DNA from: Bacteroidota bacterium
Lineage (GTDB): Bacteria; Bacteroidota; Ignavibacteria; OLB7
Direction: 5' to 3'
Length of the DNA: 64,000 nt
Assembly: GCA_018266795.1 (NCBI GenBank)
Contig: JAFDZV010000044.1
Location: 1 to 64,000, forward strand
Position 1 is the stretch's first letter, and each line of letters opens with the position of its first letter. Under the pieces are notes generated by a model. That model was not told the origin of the DNA. It was given only the letters and a program-made list of their open reading frames with translations, and did not search any database. Both the position numbers and the translations under genes were made by a program. Positions 1-8,816 of the stretch are shown here, one piece after another.

Positions 1-1385
1 ACCATCGCTCCAGGAGCTCCGTAGCCGTCGTACGTGCCATAGCCGTACATGTACAGCCCGAACGGAGCACGGGCGCTCATCCGGTGATATCCAAGCTGCA
101 CCGGGATCTGAGCGTAGCTGTAGCTGGTCTTGTCGATCGTTGTGAACGGAACGTTCACGGGGGATCCGTCCAGCCGCAGGGTGTTCACGCGCTCCGTTGG
201 AACCACAACGTTCACGTAGTGATACACGAAGTGGGGCGATGCATAGCTCTCGAACCAGTAGACCGAATCGAACTGTTCCGGCGCCGTGACGAGCATCATG
301 AACGGATCGCCGATACTGTCGTTCGGTTGGCTGATGTACTGCTTGCTCACCGACGAATGATGGTACTGCGCAACCATGATCGGCCCGGTAGCGGTGATCA
401 ACTTCGGGCCGTCGATCTGGAACTCGGCATACTGCCTCGCTTTGAGCGTGGTCTGCAGCGTACTGTCGAAGAAGATCTGCGTGTTGTCGTTCGCTGCGAG
501 AACACGGAAGATGTCCTTGTCGTGCACGGTCTTCGGCAGATCGTAGAACGGAGTGACAATGGCCCGGTTGGCCCATCGGTTCAACGGAGGGAGCTGCTCG
601 ATGAGATGGTTCCGCCCAACCGCCTCGCTCCATGGAATGTTGGTGCGTTGGTGGCTTCCGTAGACGACCACCTTCTGATTGCTGCGGATGTAGGTTCCGG
701 TAAGGTCGATGCCGGCACGCCCGTTCGCCTGCCCGAAGTAGATCTCGCCGGCATTGAGCGTGATCGTGAAGGGGCTCGTGTCCGGACGCCCCTTCAGCCG
801 CACGGTGGGCTGGATGGTAACCTGCGTATTGTCCACAGTAGCCAGCACGGCAAACTGCGACGGGAAGTCCGAGGCGTTCACACCGGCAGCTGCGGCATTG
901 GGATCGATCGTATTGGGATACGAGATAACCAGATGTTCGGTACCCAGCACCTCCTGCGGCAGCGCCAGGAAATTGTCGCTGCTGAAGCGTTGCGTGTTCA
1001 TGCCATACACCACCACCTCGTCGTTGAACTGCAGATGGACGGTATAGTTGCTGATGGGGGAACTGTTCGGATCCGGAAGTATCAGCAGCGAGGTATCGAG
1101 CTTGATCCGGACAGGGATGTTCGGCTGCGCGATTGTAATCGGCACGGAAATGCCGGATCGAACGTAGGTGAGCGTGCCCACTGTTGGCGTCTCCGAGGCG
1201 ATATCCAGCGCCAGTTCAGGCCCGCCGTCTTCACCGTTGGTAAGAAGAAAGGCGATGCGGAAATCCCTCCCCCGGTTGTCCACCCTGTTGCGCGACTGCG
1301 CATCTGCATGCGACGCGAATGCGATGAGCAGGAGTACGACGCCGAGAACGAGACCAACGGATCTGTCAATCATGCGGACGCTCAT
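1..1385 (-). CDS. IgGFc-binding-like surface protein (3' part outside window)
   Basis: Open minus-strand frame from ATG at 1385 (alternative ATG at 1373) to the left edge with no stop, so the C-terminal part is missing. The N-terminus has a hydrophobic signal segment (VGLVLGVVLLLIAFASHADA) followed by a region that reads like the IgGFc-binding N-terminal domain: repeated beta-rich phrases such as VVVYGMN, KVVVYGSH and FFDSTLQTTL, with a Tyr-rich stretch near the edge. Family members are exported surface proteins, common in Bacteroidota as large T9SS cargo; a C-terminal sorting domain would lie outside the window. The domain assignment is by recall of family phrasing. No clear Shine-Dalgarno site precedes either start. 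Confidence 0.72.
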   Translation of the reverse strand, partial: MSVRMIDRSVGLVLGVVLLLIAFASHADAQSRNRVDNRGRDFRIAFLLTNGEDGGPELALDIASETPTVGTLTYVRSGISVPITIAQPNIPVRIKLDTSLLILPDPNSSPISNYTVHLQFNDEVVVYGMNTQRFSSDNFLALPQEVLGTEHLVISYPNTIDPNAAAAGVNASDFPSQFAVLATVDNTQVTIQPTVRLKGRPDTSPFTITLNAGEIYFGQANGRAGIDLTGTYIRSNQKVVVYGSHQRTNIPWSEAVGRNHLIEQLPPLNRWANRAIVTPFYDLPKTVHDKDIFRVLAANDNTQIFFDSTLQTTLKARQYAEFQIDGPKLITATGPIMVAQYHHSSVSKQYISQPNDSIGDPFMMLVTAPEQFDSVYWFESYASPHFVYHYVNVVVPTERVNTLRLDGSPVNVPFTTIDKTSYSYAQIPVQLGYHRMSARAPFGLYMYGYGTYDGYGAPGAM

Positions 1386-1877
1386 ACGGATCAAAGCCTG
1401 AGGAATACGGGATCGGAGGTTCGCGCCACACGGAACCCGCAGTACATCAACGACCGGCAGGTGCCTCGTCGAACGGCGTTCGGGTTCACGCAGCGTGGAT
1501 TTTGGTGGATGGGGTCGCTTGCGCGGCCCTCTCGCCCGGGCGCAACCCACCAACTAACACACGAGTGGGAGATTTGATACATACGACAATCAACCCTGCC
1601 TGAATGTAACGTGGAAGCACCCCTTCAGGTTAACACTTCATATCGGCAGACCATGACCTTCCGCCGGCAGGCAACGCCGCGCGCGCCTGGAACGGTGTAT
1701 GCAGCGGAGCGATTGCGGTTGCGCATACACAATCGATTGCCGGAAATGCCGCCCATGAATCTCGGCCGGTTCGTAACTTGGCCGTTCAATCATGCAATCG
1801 CAATGCAGAACAGCCTGGTGGGCACCTCCGATGCTGCCGCCCGTTGAAGGGCCCGCGCATCGATATCGTTCAACAGC
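1386..1877. other. Intergenic region between divergent genes
   Basis: About 490 bases between the minus-strand surface protein and the plus-strand monooxygenase gene. Frames here look like shadows and none has a recognisable product. It should hold both promoters, but I could not find a convincing TTTG / TAnnTTTG pair on either strand. Confidence 0.4.
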
Positions 1878-2858
1878 GTGACAAAGGCCAACGTGGCAAT
1901 CAGAACCAGGGTAACGGATCTCTTCGGCGTCACCTACCCCATCATCCAGGCCGGCATGGTCTGGTGCAGCGGTCACCGCCTTGCAAGCGCGGTCTCCAAC
2001 GCGGGGGGACTGGGGCTTATCGGTGCCGGCTCCATGAAACCGGAACTCCTCGCCGAGCATATTCGCGCCTGCCGGATGGAAACCGAACGCCCGTTCGGAG
2101 TAAACATCCCGTTGATTCGCGGAGATGTGGAGAGCCTTGTGGCAACCGCGCTCGACGAGGGCGTACGGATTCTCTTCACCTCCGCCGGCAATCCCGGTCT
2201 CCATGTACAAAAAATCAAGGATGCCGGTGCAATCATGGTACATGTGGTTGCGTCGGTGAAGCATGCTCTGAAGGCCGAGCAGGTTGGCGTTGACGCAGTA
2301 GTCGCCGAGGGCTTCGAGGCAGGTGGCCATAACGGCCTCGATGAGATAACAACCCTCTGCCTCGTGCCGCAGGTAGTGGACGCCGTTCGCATCCCGATAA
2401 TTGCAGCAGGGGGTATTGCCGACGGCCGTGGAATGGCCGCAGCGATGGCGCTGGGCGCATCCGGTGTTCAGGTGGGCACCCGCTTCGCAGCCACCATGGA
2501 GAGCAGTGCGCACGCAGCATACAAGCAGGCGGTTGTCGATGCGGGCGACAGCGCCACGGTGCTGACGTTGAAGCCTCTCACTCCCGTGAGATTGATCCGC
2601 AATCGATTCGCCGCAGAGGCACTCCAGGCCGAACGCTCGGGCGCCGCCCCGGAGAGCCTGCGTGAACTGCTCGGCTCCAAGCGGGAACGGCGAGGCATTT
2701 TTGAAGGCGACCTCGAAGAAGGGGAGCTCGAGGCAGGCCAGAGCTCCGGTCTGGTGCATTCGATCCTTCCCGCAGCACAGGTTGTGGCAGGCATGGTGGC
2801 AGAGTTCAGAGCCGTTGCCGCGGAACTGGCGATGCTCGGCTCCGGCATCCCGGCGTAG
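1878..2858 (+). CDS. Nitronate monooxygenase / FabK-like FMN enzyme
   Basis: 326 residues from a GTG start. The N-terminus reads FGVTYPIIQAGMVWCSG, the phosphate/flavin-side signature of the 2-nitropropane dioxygenase family. Further on are GGLGLIGAGSM, the AEGFEAGGHNG loop with the conserved His, and PIIAAGGIADGRGMAAAMALGASGVQVGTRF, the FMN phosphate-binding segment. Members are soluble TIM-barrel FMN proteins that oxidise alkyl nitronates or, in the FabK branch, reduce enoyl-ACP; the sequence alone does not decide between them. It precedes the ABC exporter on the same strand by 170 bases. The GTG start is the only upstream choice that includes the whole RVTDLFG motif; a later GTG at VAIRTRV is possible. 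Confidence 0.85.
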   Translation: MTKANVAIRTRVTDLFGVTYPIIQAGMVWCSGHRLASAVSNAGGLGLIGAGSMKPELLAEHIRACRMETERPFGVNIPLIRGDVESLVATALDEGVRILFTSAGNPGLHVQKIKDAGAIMVHVVASVKHALKAEQVGVDAVVAEGFEAGGHNGLDEITTLCLVPQVVDAVRIPIIAAGGIADGRGMAAAMALGASGVQVGTRFAATMESSAHAAYKQAVVDAGDSATVLTLKPLTPVRLIRNRFAAEALQAERSGAAPESLRELLGSKRERRGIFEGDLEEGELEAGQSSGLVHSILPAAQVVAGMVAEFRAVAAELAMLGSGIPA

Positions 2859-3028
2859 TCCTTATCACGACCTGCCGACAACGGCAGAAGCAGTGGTGCA
2901 CCGGACGGCGCTCCGGCACCGGCTCCTTGCGGATATGATTCGAGCCCGAAGGGAAACTGCAGCCGCACTTCCCGTTCCACTCCCGCGACCGCGACAAACA
3001 TCTCGAGACGAAGAATTATTTACCGAGC

Positions 3029-4900
3029 ATGGCGAGCAACGACGACGTATTGGGAAAAGCTGTAGACAAGACCCTTCTACGGCGGCTGGTGGTGTACCTT
3101 CGCCCCTACAAGTGGCACGTGATCGGCTCCCTGCTGATGTCGATCGCGGCAGCACTGCTGGCGGCGCTGCGTCCGTATCTCTCCAAGGTGGCGATCGACG
3201 ATCACCTGATGCATGGCGACTATGCAGGCATGCTCTGGCTGGTTGCCGCCATCCTGGGTGTGCTGCTCCTGCAGGGGATCCTTCAATACGTGCTCACCTG
3301 GCTGATGCAGTACGTTGGGCAGGAAACCATCCACATGGTACGCCTGAATCTTTTCGAACGCCTGCAGCGCCTTTCGCTCCGCTTCTACGACACCAACCCG
3401 ATCGGCCGCCTGGTAACCCGCGTCACGAGCGATGTGGAGGTGCTGAACGAGTTCTTCTCCAGTGCGCTGGTGATGATCGCAGCGAACGTCTTCATCATCG
3501 TCTGCATCGTGGTGATGATGTTCGCAATGGCGGTCAAGCTCTCCCTGGTCACGCTGATCGCGCTCCCGCTGCTCCTGTGGGCCACCTCCCTCTTTCGCCG
3601 CAGGGTGCGTACGATGTATCGCGAAATACGCACGCAGCTCTCGCGTATGAATACGTTCATCAACGAGAACGTAACCGGCGTGCAGACGGTGAAGCTGTTC
3701 GGGCAGGAGCAGCGCACGTTCGATGACTTCGAACCGATCAACAAGGCGTATACGGTTGCGCAGGTGAAGTCCGTCACCTACTACGCGGTCTTCTTCCCTG
3801 TGGTTGATCTGCTCTCTTCTCTTGCGGTGGCGTTGATCCTCTGGTTCGGCGGGAACGAGGTGCTCAACGGCATTGCCGATCCCGGCCTGGCGGACACGAT
3901 TCGCGGGTGGTTCGGCGCATCCGGCAGCCAGCCGCTCACGTTCGGCGTGCTCTTCGCCTTCATCCAGTTCACGGAGATGTTCTTCCGCCCGATTCGCGAT
4001 CTCTCCGAACGCTACAACATCCTGCAGAACGCGATGGCCAGCTCCGAACGCATCTTCGAACTGCTGGACGAAACATCGTTCTCGCCGGAGGCCGTCAACC
4101 CGGAGCCGTTCGGCGTTACCAACGGCGAGATCGAGTTCCGAAACGTGAACTTCAGCTACGACGGCGTTCAGCCGGTGGTGCGCGACCTCAGCTTCCGCGC
4201 ACAGCCGGGTGAAACCGTTGCGATCGTGGGCGCAACCGGAGCCGGGAAGACATCGATCATCAATATTCTGATGCGCTATTACGAGTTCTCCGCCGGAAGC
4301 GTGGAGATCGACGGCCGCGACATCAGAACGATCCTCACGAACGATCTGCGCCGTGACATCGCGCTCGTGATGCAGGATATCTTTCTGTTCCGCGGCACCA
4401 TCCTGGACAACATCACGCTCGGCAGCCCCGGCATCGGCCTGGAGGAGGCGCGGCGCGCGGCGGAGACGGTTGGGGTGGCGAGATTCATCGACTCCCTTCC
4501 ACAGGGATACGATACTCCGGTGCAGGAGCGCGGCGCAACGCTTTCGGTTGGCCAGCGGCAGCTTCTTTCGTTCGCGCGAGCGCTTGCACACAATCCGAAG
4601 ATCCTGATTCTGGACGAAGCAACGTCGAGCGTGGATACCGAGACGGAGGTGCTGATCCAGAGTGCAACGGAGCGGCTGCTGCAGGGACGTACGTCCATTG
4701 TAGTAGCGCACAGGCTTTCCACGATCCAGAACGCGGACCGGATTCTGGTGATGCATCACGGAGAGCTTCGCGAATCCGGCACGCACGAGGAACTGCTGGC
4801 GCTCAACGGCATCTACTCAACGCTCTATCACCTGCAGTACAAGCTGCAGGAGCGCCTTGCGGGCGCACACATCGGCGGTCCGGCGCATCACCGCGCATGA
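3029..4900 (+). CDS. MsbA-type ABC exporter, fused permease and ATPase
   Basis: 623 residues. Roughly residues 20-335 are a six-helix type I exporter domain with the NEFFSSAL and TRVTSDVEVLNEF coupling region; 355-600 are the ATPase. Visible motifs: Walker A GATGAGKTS (about 400-408), Q-loop VMQDIFLF, signature LSVGQRQL (about 503), Walker B ILILDEATSS (about 524) and H-loop VAHRLST. It acts as a homodimer or half-transporter for lipids, lipid A precursors or drugs; the substrate cannot be told. A non-conserved stretch ADPGLADTIRGWFGASGSQ extends the loop between the last two helices. A terminator lies 105 bases after the stop. Its start ATG follows a purine-rich segment. Confidence 0.9.
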   Translation: MASNDDVLGKAVDKTLLRRLVVYLRPYKWHVIGSLLMSIAAALLAALRPYLSKVAIDDHLMHGDYAGMLWLVAAILGVLLLQGILQYVLTWLMQYVGQETIHMVRLNLFERLQRLSLRFYDTNPIGRLVTRVTSDVEVLNEFFSSALVMIAANVFIIVCIVVMMFAMAVKLSLVTLIALPLLLWATSLFRRRVRTMYREIRTQLSRMNTFINENVTGVQTVKLFGQEQRTFDDFEPINKAYTVAQVKSVTYYAVFFPVVDLLSSLAVALILWFGGNEVLNGIADPGLADTIRGWFGASGSQPLTFGVLFAFIQFTEMFFRPIRDLSERYNILQNAMASSERIFELLDETSFSPEAVNPEPFGVTNGEIEFRNVNFSYDGVQPVVRDLSFRAQPGETVAIVGATGAGKTSIINILMRYYEFSAGSVEIDGRDIRTILTNDLRRDIALVMQDIFLFRGTILDNITLGSPGIGLEEARRAAETVGVARFIDSLPQGYDTPVQERGATLSVGQRQLLSFARALAHNPKILILDEATSSVDTETEVLIQSATERLLQGRTSIVVAHRLSTIQNADRILVMHHGELRESGTHEELLALNGIYSTLYHLQYKLQERLAGAHIGGPAHHRA

Positions 4901-5004
4901 CGCGCCGCGACGCAGAAGAACACGTTCGTTCCAATCCGTTCGGCCGAAGTCGTACTGCGATACGGGAGTCCCCCGCACCCGGCAATACCGTCGGCCCGAA
5001 AACC

Positions 5005-5051
5005 AATCGTCCGTGCACCGGAACATCATGTGCACGGACGATTCTGTTTTT
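5005..5051 (+). terminator. Intrinsic terminator after the ABC exporter
   Basis: Perfect 14-bp stem: 5005-5018 pairs with 5030-5043 (AATCGTCCGTGCAC against GTGCACGGACGATT) around an 11-base loop, followed by CTGTTTTT at 5044-5051. The reverse strand after the stem reads GGTTTT, so it may also stop the convergent outer-membrane gene. Confidence 0.9.
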
Positions 5052-5089
5052 CGTCGCAGCAGGCGAATTCAACGCCCGCTGTAGCCGGC

Positions 5090-6121
5090 TCAGAACTGAT
5101 AGCTGAACTGCGCGTAGGTCTCCGTGTACTGAACGGCGCCGTTGCCGAAGATCCACTTCCCGATCCCCAGATCCAGAGCATACCTGCCGTCGGCCGGGCC
5201 GAGAATCAGCGAACCGTACAAGCGGCCGTAGCGTCCGTTGTTGAAGTTGCTGTTCTTCTGCGGAATGCCGCTGGAGCTCTGCCCGAAACGGTCCGTCGAA
5301 TCAGGTATGCCGCCGTTGCCGAGGCCGCCCGTATAGTCGAACGCAACTTTCGGCATCACCGTCCACTCCTTCATGACCGGAATCGTATAGCCGCCATCGA
5401 TGGAAAAGATTACCTGATCGGCGAATGCTCCCTGACGGAAGTTGTACCCAAGCGAGCTCTGCACGTAGGCCTTGCCGTCGAACGAATGCCCGACTGCGGC
5501 GAAAATGCCGAGATCGCGCTTCAAAAGCCCGCGCCACTCCGACGTCGGAGTCTGCGTGCTTACGGAGTGCTTCACGATCGTATCGCGGCCGTCAGGAGTC
5601 TTCTCCGCCGTTGCGTAGGAATATGCCTGCGTCTTGTAGCGGGTATAGACGGGCGAGGGATCGTTGTACAAATCCGGGAAGCGTGTGGAGACTTCCACGG
5701 CCACCGGATATTCGCCCTTCAACACCTGATACTTCAGATTGAGCCATGAATCGGTGAAGCCATTGTTGTATTCGAAGAATGCCTTCGGAAGCGGCTTCTT
5801 GGTTATTGGATCGCTGGTGACAGCCTCGTATCCCCAGAGATAATTGATTGTTCCGGAGAGCTCGAGATTGTCGATCACTCCCACTTCGAACGAGAGGTAG
5901 GCATATCGAAAATCGTGAAAATGCCCGTCAACGAGCTGACTGTCCGCAGGCGTTGTCAACGTGCCATTGGTCCAGCGCGAGCCAGCCGTCTTGCGGCTGT
6001 AGCCGAATGTCAGCCTGGCCTTGCCGGCACTCTGCGCCCACGGGCCTACACCAGCATATGCATCATGTATGAGAAAGCCGAGGGCAAGAAGGGGGATTGT
6101 CAGACGAAGTAGCAGTCGCAT
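5090..6121 (-). CDS. Outer-membrane beta-barrel protein of unknown function
   Basis: 343 residues from ATG 6121; an upstream in-frame ATG at 6169 would add 16 residues before the obvious signal peptide MRLLLRLTIPLLALGFLIHD, so 6121 is preferred. The mature part is made of alternating strands with aromatic and glycine residues (ARLTFGYSRKTAGSRW, YVQSSLGYNFRQGAF, GRYGRLYGSLILG) and ends in AQFSYQF, a C-terminal Phe typical of barrel proteins inserted by BamA. No enzymatic motif or T9SS tail is seen. It stands alone, convergent to the exporter gene, with a promoter candidate 70 bases upstream. Confidence 0.8.
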   Translation of the reverse strand: MRLLLRLTIPLLALGFLIHDAYAGVGPWAQSAGKARLTFGYSRKTAGSRWTNGTLTTPADSQLVDGHFHDFRYAYLSFEVGVIDNLELSGTINYLWGYEAVTSDPITKKPLPKAFFEYNNGFTDSWLNLKYQVLKGEYPVAVEVSTRFPDLYNDPSPVYTRYKTQAYSYATAEKTPDGRDTIVKHSVSTQTPTSEWRGLLKRDLGIFAAVGHSFDGKAYVQSSLGYNFRQGAFADQVIFSIDGGYTIPVMKEWTVMPKVAFDYTGGLGNGGIPDSTDRFGQSSSGIPQKNSNFNNGRYGRLYGSLILGPADGRYALDLGIGKWIFGNGAVQYTETYAQFSYQF

Positions 6122-6191
6122 TAGGAAATTCCAGGGGGTTAGGTGAATGGATCTGGGGGTATGGGACAAGTTGGCAAATAATCGAACAATT

Positions 6192-6223
6192 CAAAAGTAT
6201 TGCAGGTCAATAATTTAATCGAA
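6192..6223 (-). promoter_or_regulatory. Bacteroidota-type promoter candidate
   Basis: On the minus strand TACTTTTG (6199-6192) matches the -7 consensus TAnnTTTG exactly. A 3-of-4 match to the -33 element (TTCG) lies 20 bases upstream. The outer-membrane gene start is about 70 bases downstream. Confidence 0.45.
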
Positions 6224-6298
6224 TATTCCGGCGCGTCACACGGTTGTTCGATCGCACAACAAACACGCTTGTGCGAACACAAATTCATATTACGACAC

Positions 6299-6324
6299 GG
6301 CCCCGGAGAAAATACTCCGGGGCC
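6299..6324 (-). terminator. Terminator-like hairpin
   Basis: Perfect 10-bp stem GGCCCCGGAG (6299-6308) with CTCCGGGGCC (6315-6324) around the loop AAAATA, about 40 bases past the stop of the upstream minus-strand secreted-protein gene. There is no strong U-tract, so termination efficiency is uncertain. Confidence 0.55.
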
Positions 6325-6365
6325 GGTCTGTACAAGGGTTGCACGCCTGCCGAGTCGGGCTGCGA

Positions 6366-8495
6366 TCAGGGCGCGACAACAACCTTGATTGTGTTGATGC
6401 GCTCGCCCGCAGTCAGCCGCAGAATATATACTCCCGGCGAAACGCGGGAGCCGTTCGCATCACGCAGATCCCACAGGGCAGTGGATGTGCCGGCCTCCCA
6501 CCCGGCATCGGCAAGCCTGCGTACATGGCGGCCCGCGATGTCGTGCACGTCGATTGCCACATGGGCCGCGACCGGAAGCGTAACGCTGACCATGGTGCTC
6601 CGCGTTGCGGGATTGGGCGCGGCAGTGCATGCAAACGTCGGTGCAGCCGCGCCGGCAACGCCGGCCAGACGTACGCCGCCGGATACTCCGGCGGAGGCAT
6701 CGTAGTATGTGCCGCTGGCCGTGGTCCGCAGAATTGCCGGACGCACCAGGTAGGTCACCGAGTCCGCGCGGAGTGTGGAGTCCACATACTCCGTGGCAGT
6801 AATCGCAGTAGTGTTCAGCAGATGGTAGATGCCATCCTTCGACGACGCCCAGTAGATGAAGTAACCGTCGGGCTGCACCGCCGGTGACGGCTGCCAGGTG
6901 ATCCGAACGCCCTTCCCCTCGGTGGTGGGTATCACTGCCACCACACCGAGCGTGGGCAGATGTCCCATCAGGGCACGCAGAGTTGGATCGCCCAGTAGCG
7001 CGGCATGCACCAGCCCGTTGCCGAACGTGTAGAGCACGCCGTTGGGATATTGCTGCGTGAAATAGACATTGGGGATGTAGACGCCGTTGCTGTTGTTCTG
7101 GGAGAGGATTGTGGAATATCCGATCGTTTCGCCCAGAGCCATGTGATGGAAGTACCACTGCGGCCGCGCATCCCACACACACGTGAGCGTGCTGGGTGCG
7201 GAGCAGAGCGAGGCCCTCATGAAGTTGTTCTGCGAATCCCAGTCACCGAAATAGGAACCGAACAGCATTGTGAACACGCCGCGAACCACCGGCTTCGTTG
7301 CAAAGTCGGTGGTGCTGCCGATGCCTCCGGCGCTGGTGTACGTGCCGCCGCCGCAGCCATATGCCCACAGATAGGTAGTGTCGCCGCCGAGTGTTGTGAA
7401 GAAGTCACCATCCGTCGTGGTGTTTTCGCCACCGAACAGCGGAATCGTGCGCCAGCCGGCGCTTGCAAATGCCTCGGGATAACTGGTGGCACCGAAGTTG
7501 TCGTCCACAACGCCCCCCAGCTTCACCCGCATCGCGCCGGACCGGAAAGCATGGTCCTTCGCCAGATAGGCGTTGAGCAGATCCGCCTCCGTGGCGGTGA
7601 AGGCCGGCATGTTGTAGAAATCCACGCGGCCGACAGCGAGCTTCACGGTTGAGGGCATGTCGGACTGGTCGAACTTTCCATCTCCAGGCACATTCCGATT
7701 CTCCTCGCGTCCGGCATCCGCGTTGTTCACCTGCGTGTCGGTCCACGAGGCATCACCATCGATATCGCCGTAGTAGAGATCGGCGGGCCATGCGCCCAGA
7801 TGGTCCGGATGTCCGTCCGGATTGATTTCTCCGGAGTAGGGAACCGCAACGCGGCCGATAATGAACACGGAACGGAGATTGCGCGGCGACTTGCTCTCCT
7901 CCGCCATGATGATCGCCTTCACGGCCTTCACGGCCGCCCCGTCGAACTTCTCGGTGCGCGGCACCAGCCGGCGCGTCACCTGCCACCCTTCACGAATCAG
8001 GTCGCTCTCCAGCTGCTCGAGTTTGGCGGAGACCGCATTCATCATGGTGGAATCCACCAACAGAAGCACGCGCCCCGGAAGCGGCTGGGGAAGACGTTCG
8101 ATGCCCGAGAGGATGTAGCCGCTGCCGTAATACCTGAGCCCGGTTGTGTCGGTGAGCTTGTGGTAGGCCTGCCTGATCACCTGATACTCGTACGCGGTGC
8201 CAACCGCCACCGCCGTGTCGGTCCAGAAGGTCGCCGTTGAATCCAGCGTCACACGCGGCGCCTGCGGCCAGTCCGCATCGGCAGGTGCCTTGCGCCAGAT
8301 GCCGTAGCTGGTAGTGTATGCATCGCGATTCCAGTGAAGCGTGATCGCAGGACGCGGCGCCTTGGCCACATCCGCACGCAGCATCACCGCGAAGTCCTTG
8401 GATTCCTGCGCGCGAGCGGGTGAAAGCGCTGCGAGCAGGATTGCCGCAACGATGACGGCAGGCGCGAAACGTCGAGCAAACGGAAGCAGTGTCAT
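6366..8495 (-). CDS. T9SS-exported, C25 peptidase-like protein lacking catalytic residues
   Basis: 709 residues from ATG 8495, chosen because TGAGG lies 8 bases upstream and a signal peptide (FAPAVIVAAILLAALSPARAQ) follows; the longer frame to 8645 is not needed. The middle has gingipain-family hallmarks: RVLLLVDSTM, RSVFIIGRVAVPYSG, DLYYGDIDGDASW and LAVGRVDF. Where C25 enzymes have GHGS and an active-site Cys, this protein reads YGCGGGTYTS and MLFGSYFGDWD. The last 85 residues (PNPATRS, VHDIAGRHVRRL, SPGVYILRLTAGE) form a T9SS type A / FlgD-like sorting domain, so export by T9SS to the cell surface is expected. A fibronectin-like region precedes it. Function is unknown; it may be a pseudo-enzyme or use other residues. 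Confidence 0.8.
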   Translation of the reverse strand: MTLLPFARRFAPAVIVAAILLAALSPARAQESKDFAVMLRADVAKAPRPAITLHWNRDAYTTSYGIWRKAPADADWPQAPRVTLDSTATFWTDTAVAVGTAYEYQVIRQAYHKLTDTTGLRYYGSGYILSGIERLPQPLPGRVLLLVDSTMMNAVSAKLEQLESDLIREGWQVTRRLVPRTEKFDGAAVKAVKAIIMAEESKSPRNLRSVFIIGRVAVPYSGEINPDGHPDHLGAWPADLYYGDIDGDASWTDTQVNNADAGREENRNVPGDGKFDQSDMPSTVKLAVGRVDFYNMPAFTATEADLLNAYLAKDHAFRSGAMRVKLGGVVDDNFGATSYPEAFASAGWRTIPLFGGENTTTDGDFFTTLGGDTTYLWAYGCGGGTYTSAGGIGSTTDFATKPVVRGVFTMLFGSYFGDWDSQNNFMRASLCSAPSTLTCVWDARPQWYFHHMALGETIGYSTILSQNNSNGVYIPNVYFTQQYPNGVLYTFGNGLVHAALLGDPTLRALMGHLPTLGVVAVIPTTEGKGVRITWQPSPAVQPDGYFIYWASSKDGIYHLLNTTAITATEYVDSTLRADSVTYLVRPAILRTTASGTYYDASAGVSGGVRLAGVAGAAAPTFACTAAPNPATRSTMVSVTLPVAAHVAIDVHDIAGRHVRRLADAGWEAGTSTALWDLRDANGSRVSPGVYILRLTAGERINTIKVVVAP

Positions 8496-8816
8496 GCCAT
8501 GAACCTCACACTGAGTTGGACGGACTATTGTCGAGGGATGATGCAAGATCGGGAATGTGCGCACACGCTGCGCATACAATGCGCACGTATCGCACTGCGA
8601 GCGTTCTGCGCACAATCGTGAGCGCCGCTCTCGCGCAAACGCCACGGCGGCCGGGAGCCAAGAGATCCTGACACGACAGGATGTTGTCCTCTCCCGCCGG
8701 ATATTTCCTGCAACCGCTCAGGAACTCCCAGCGAACCAAGGGCGAGCGTATAAAGAACCAGGCCCCCGGTTTCGAACGGCCGTTGATGGCGTTCGAGGCC
8801 CGTTCGTCCGGAACCT
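8496..8816. other. Intergenic region upstream of the C25-like gene
   Basis: About 320 bases between era and the secreted-protein gene, both on the minus strand. No credible coding frame. It contains the phased TGCGCA boxes listed separately. Confidence 0.4.
8558..8612. promoter_or_regulatory. Four TGCGCA boxes, three spaced exactly 11 bp
   Basis: The palindrome TGCGCA occurs at 8558-8563, 8569-8574, 8580-8585 and 8607-8612, with start-to-start spacing of 11, 11 and 27 bases. The boxes lie 63-117 bases upstream of the C25-like gene start. Helical phasing suggests a binding site for a cooperative DNA-binding protein; this is inference. Confidence 0.45.

Noticed and set aside
84-1577. Long plus-strand frame opposite the surface protein gene
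   Set aside because: It is antisense to the minus-strand gene that has a signal peptide and family-like domain; its composition (Arg/His/Val-rich) is that of a GC-rich shadow.
3077-4786. 569-codon minus-strand frame
   Set aside because: Antisense to the ABC exporter with all ABC motifs; no family pattern.
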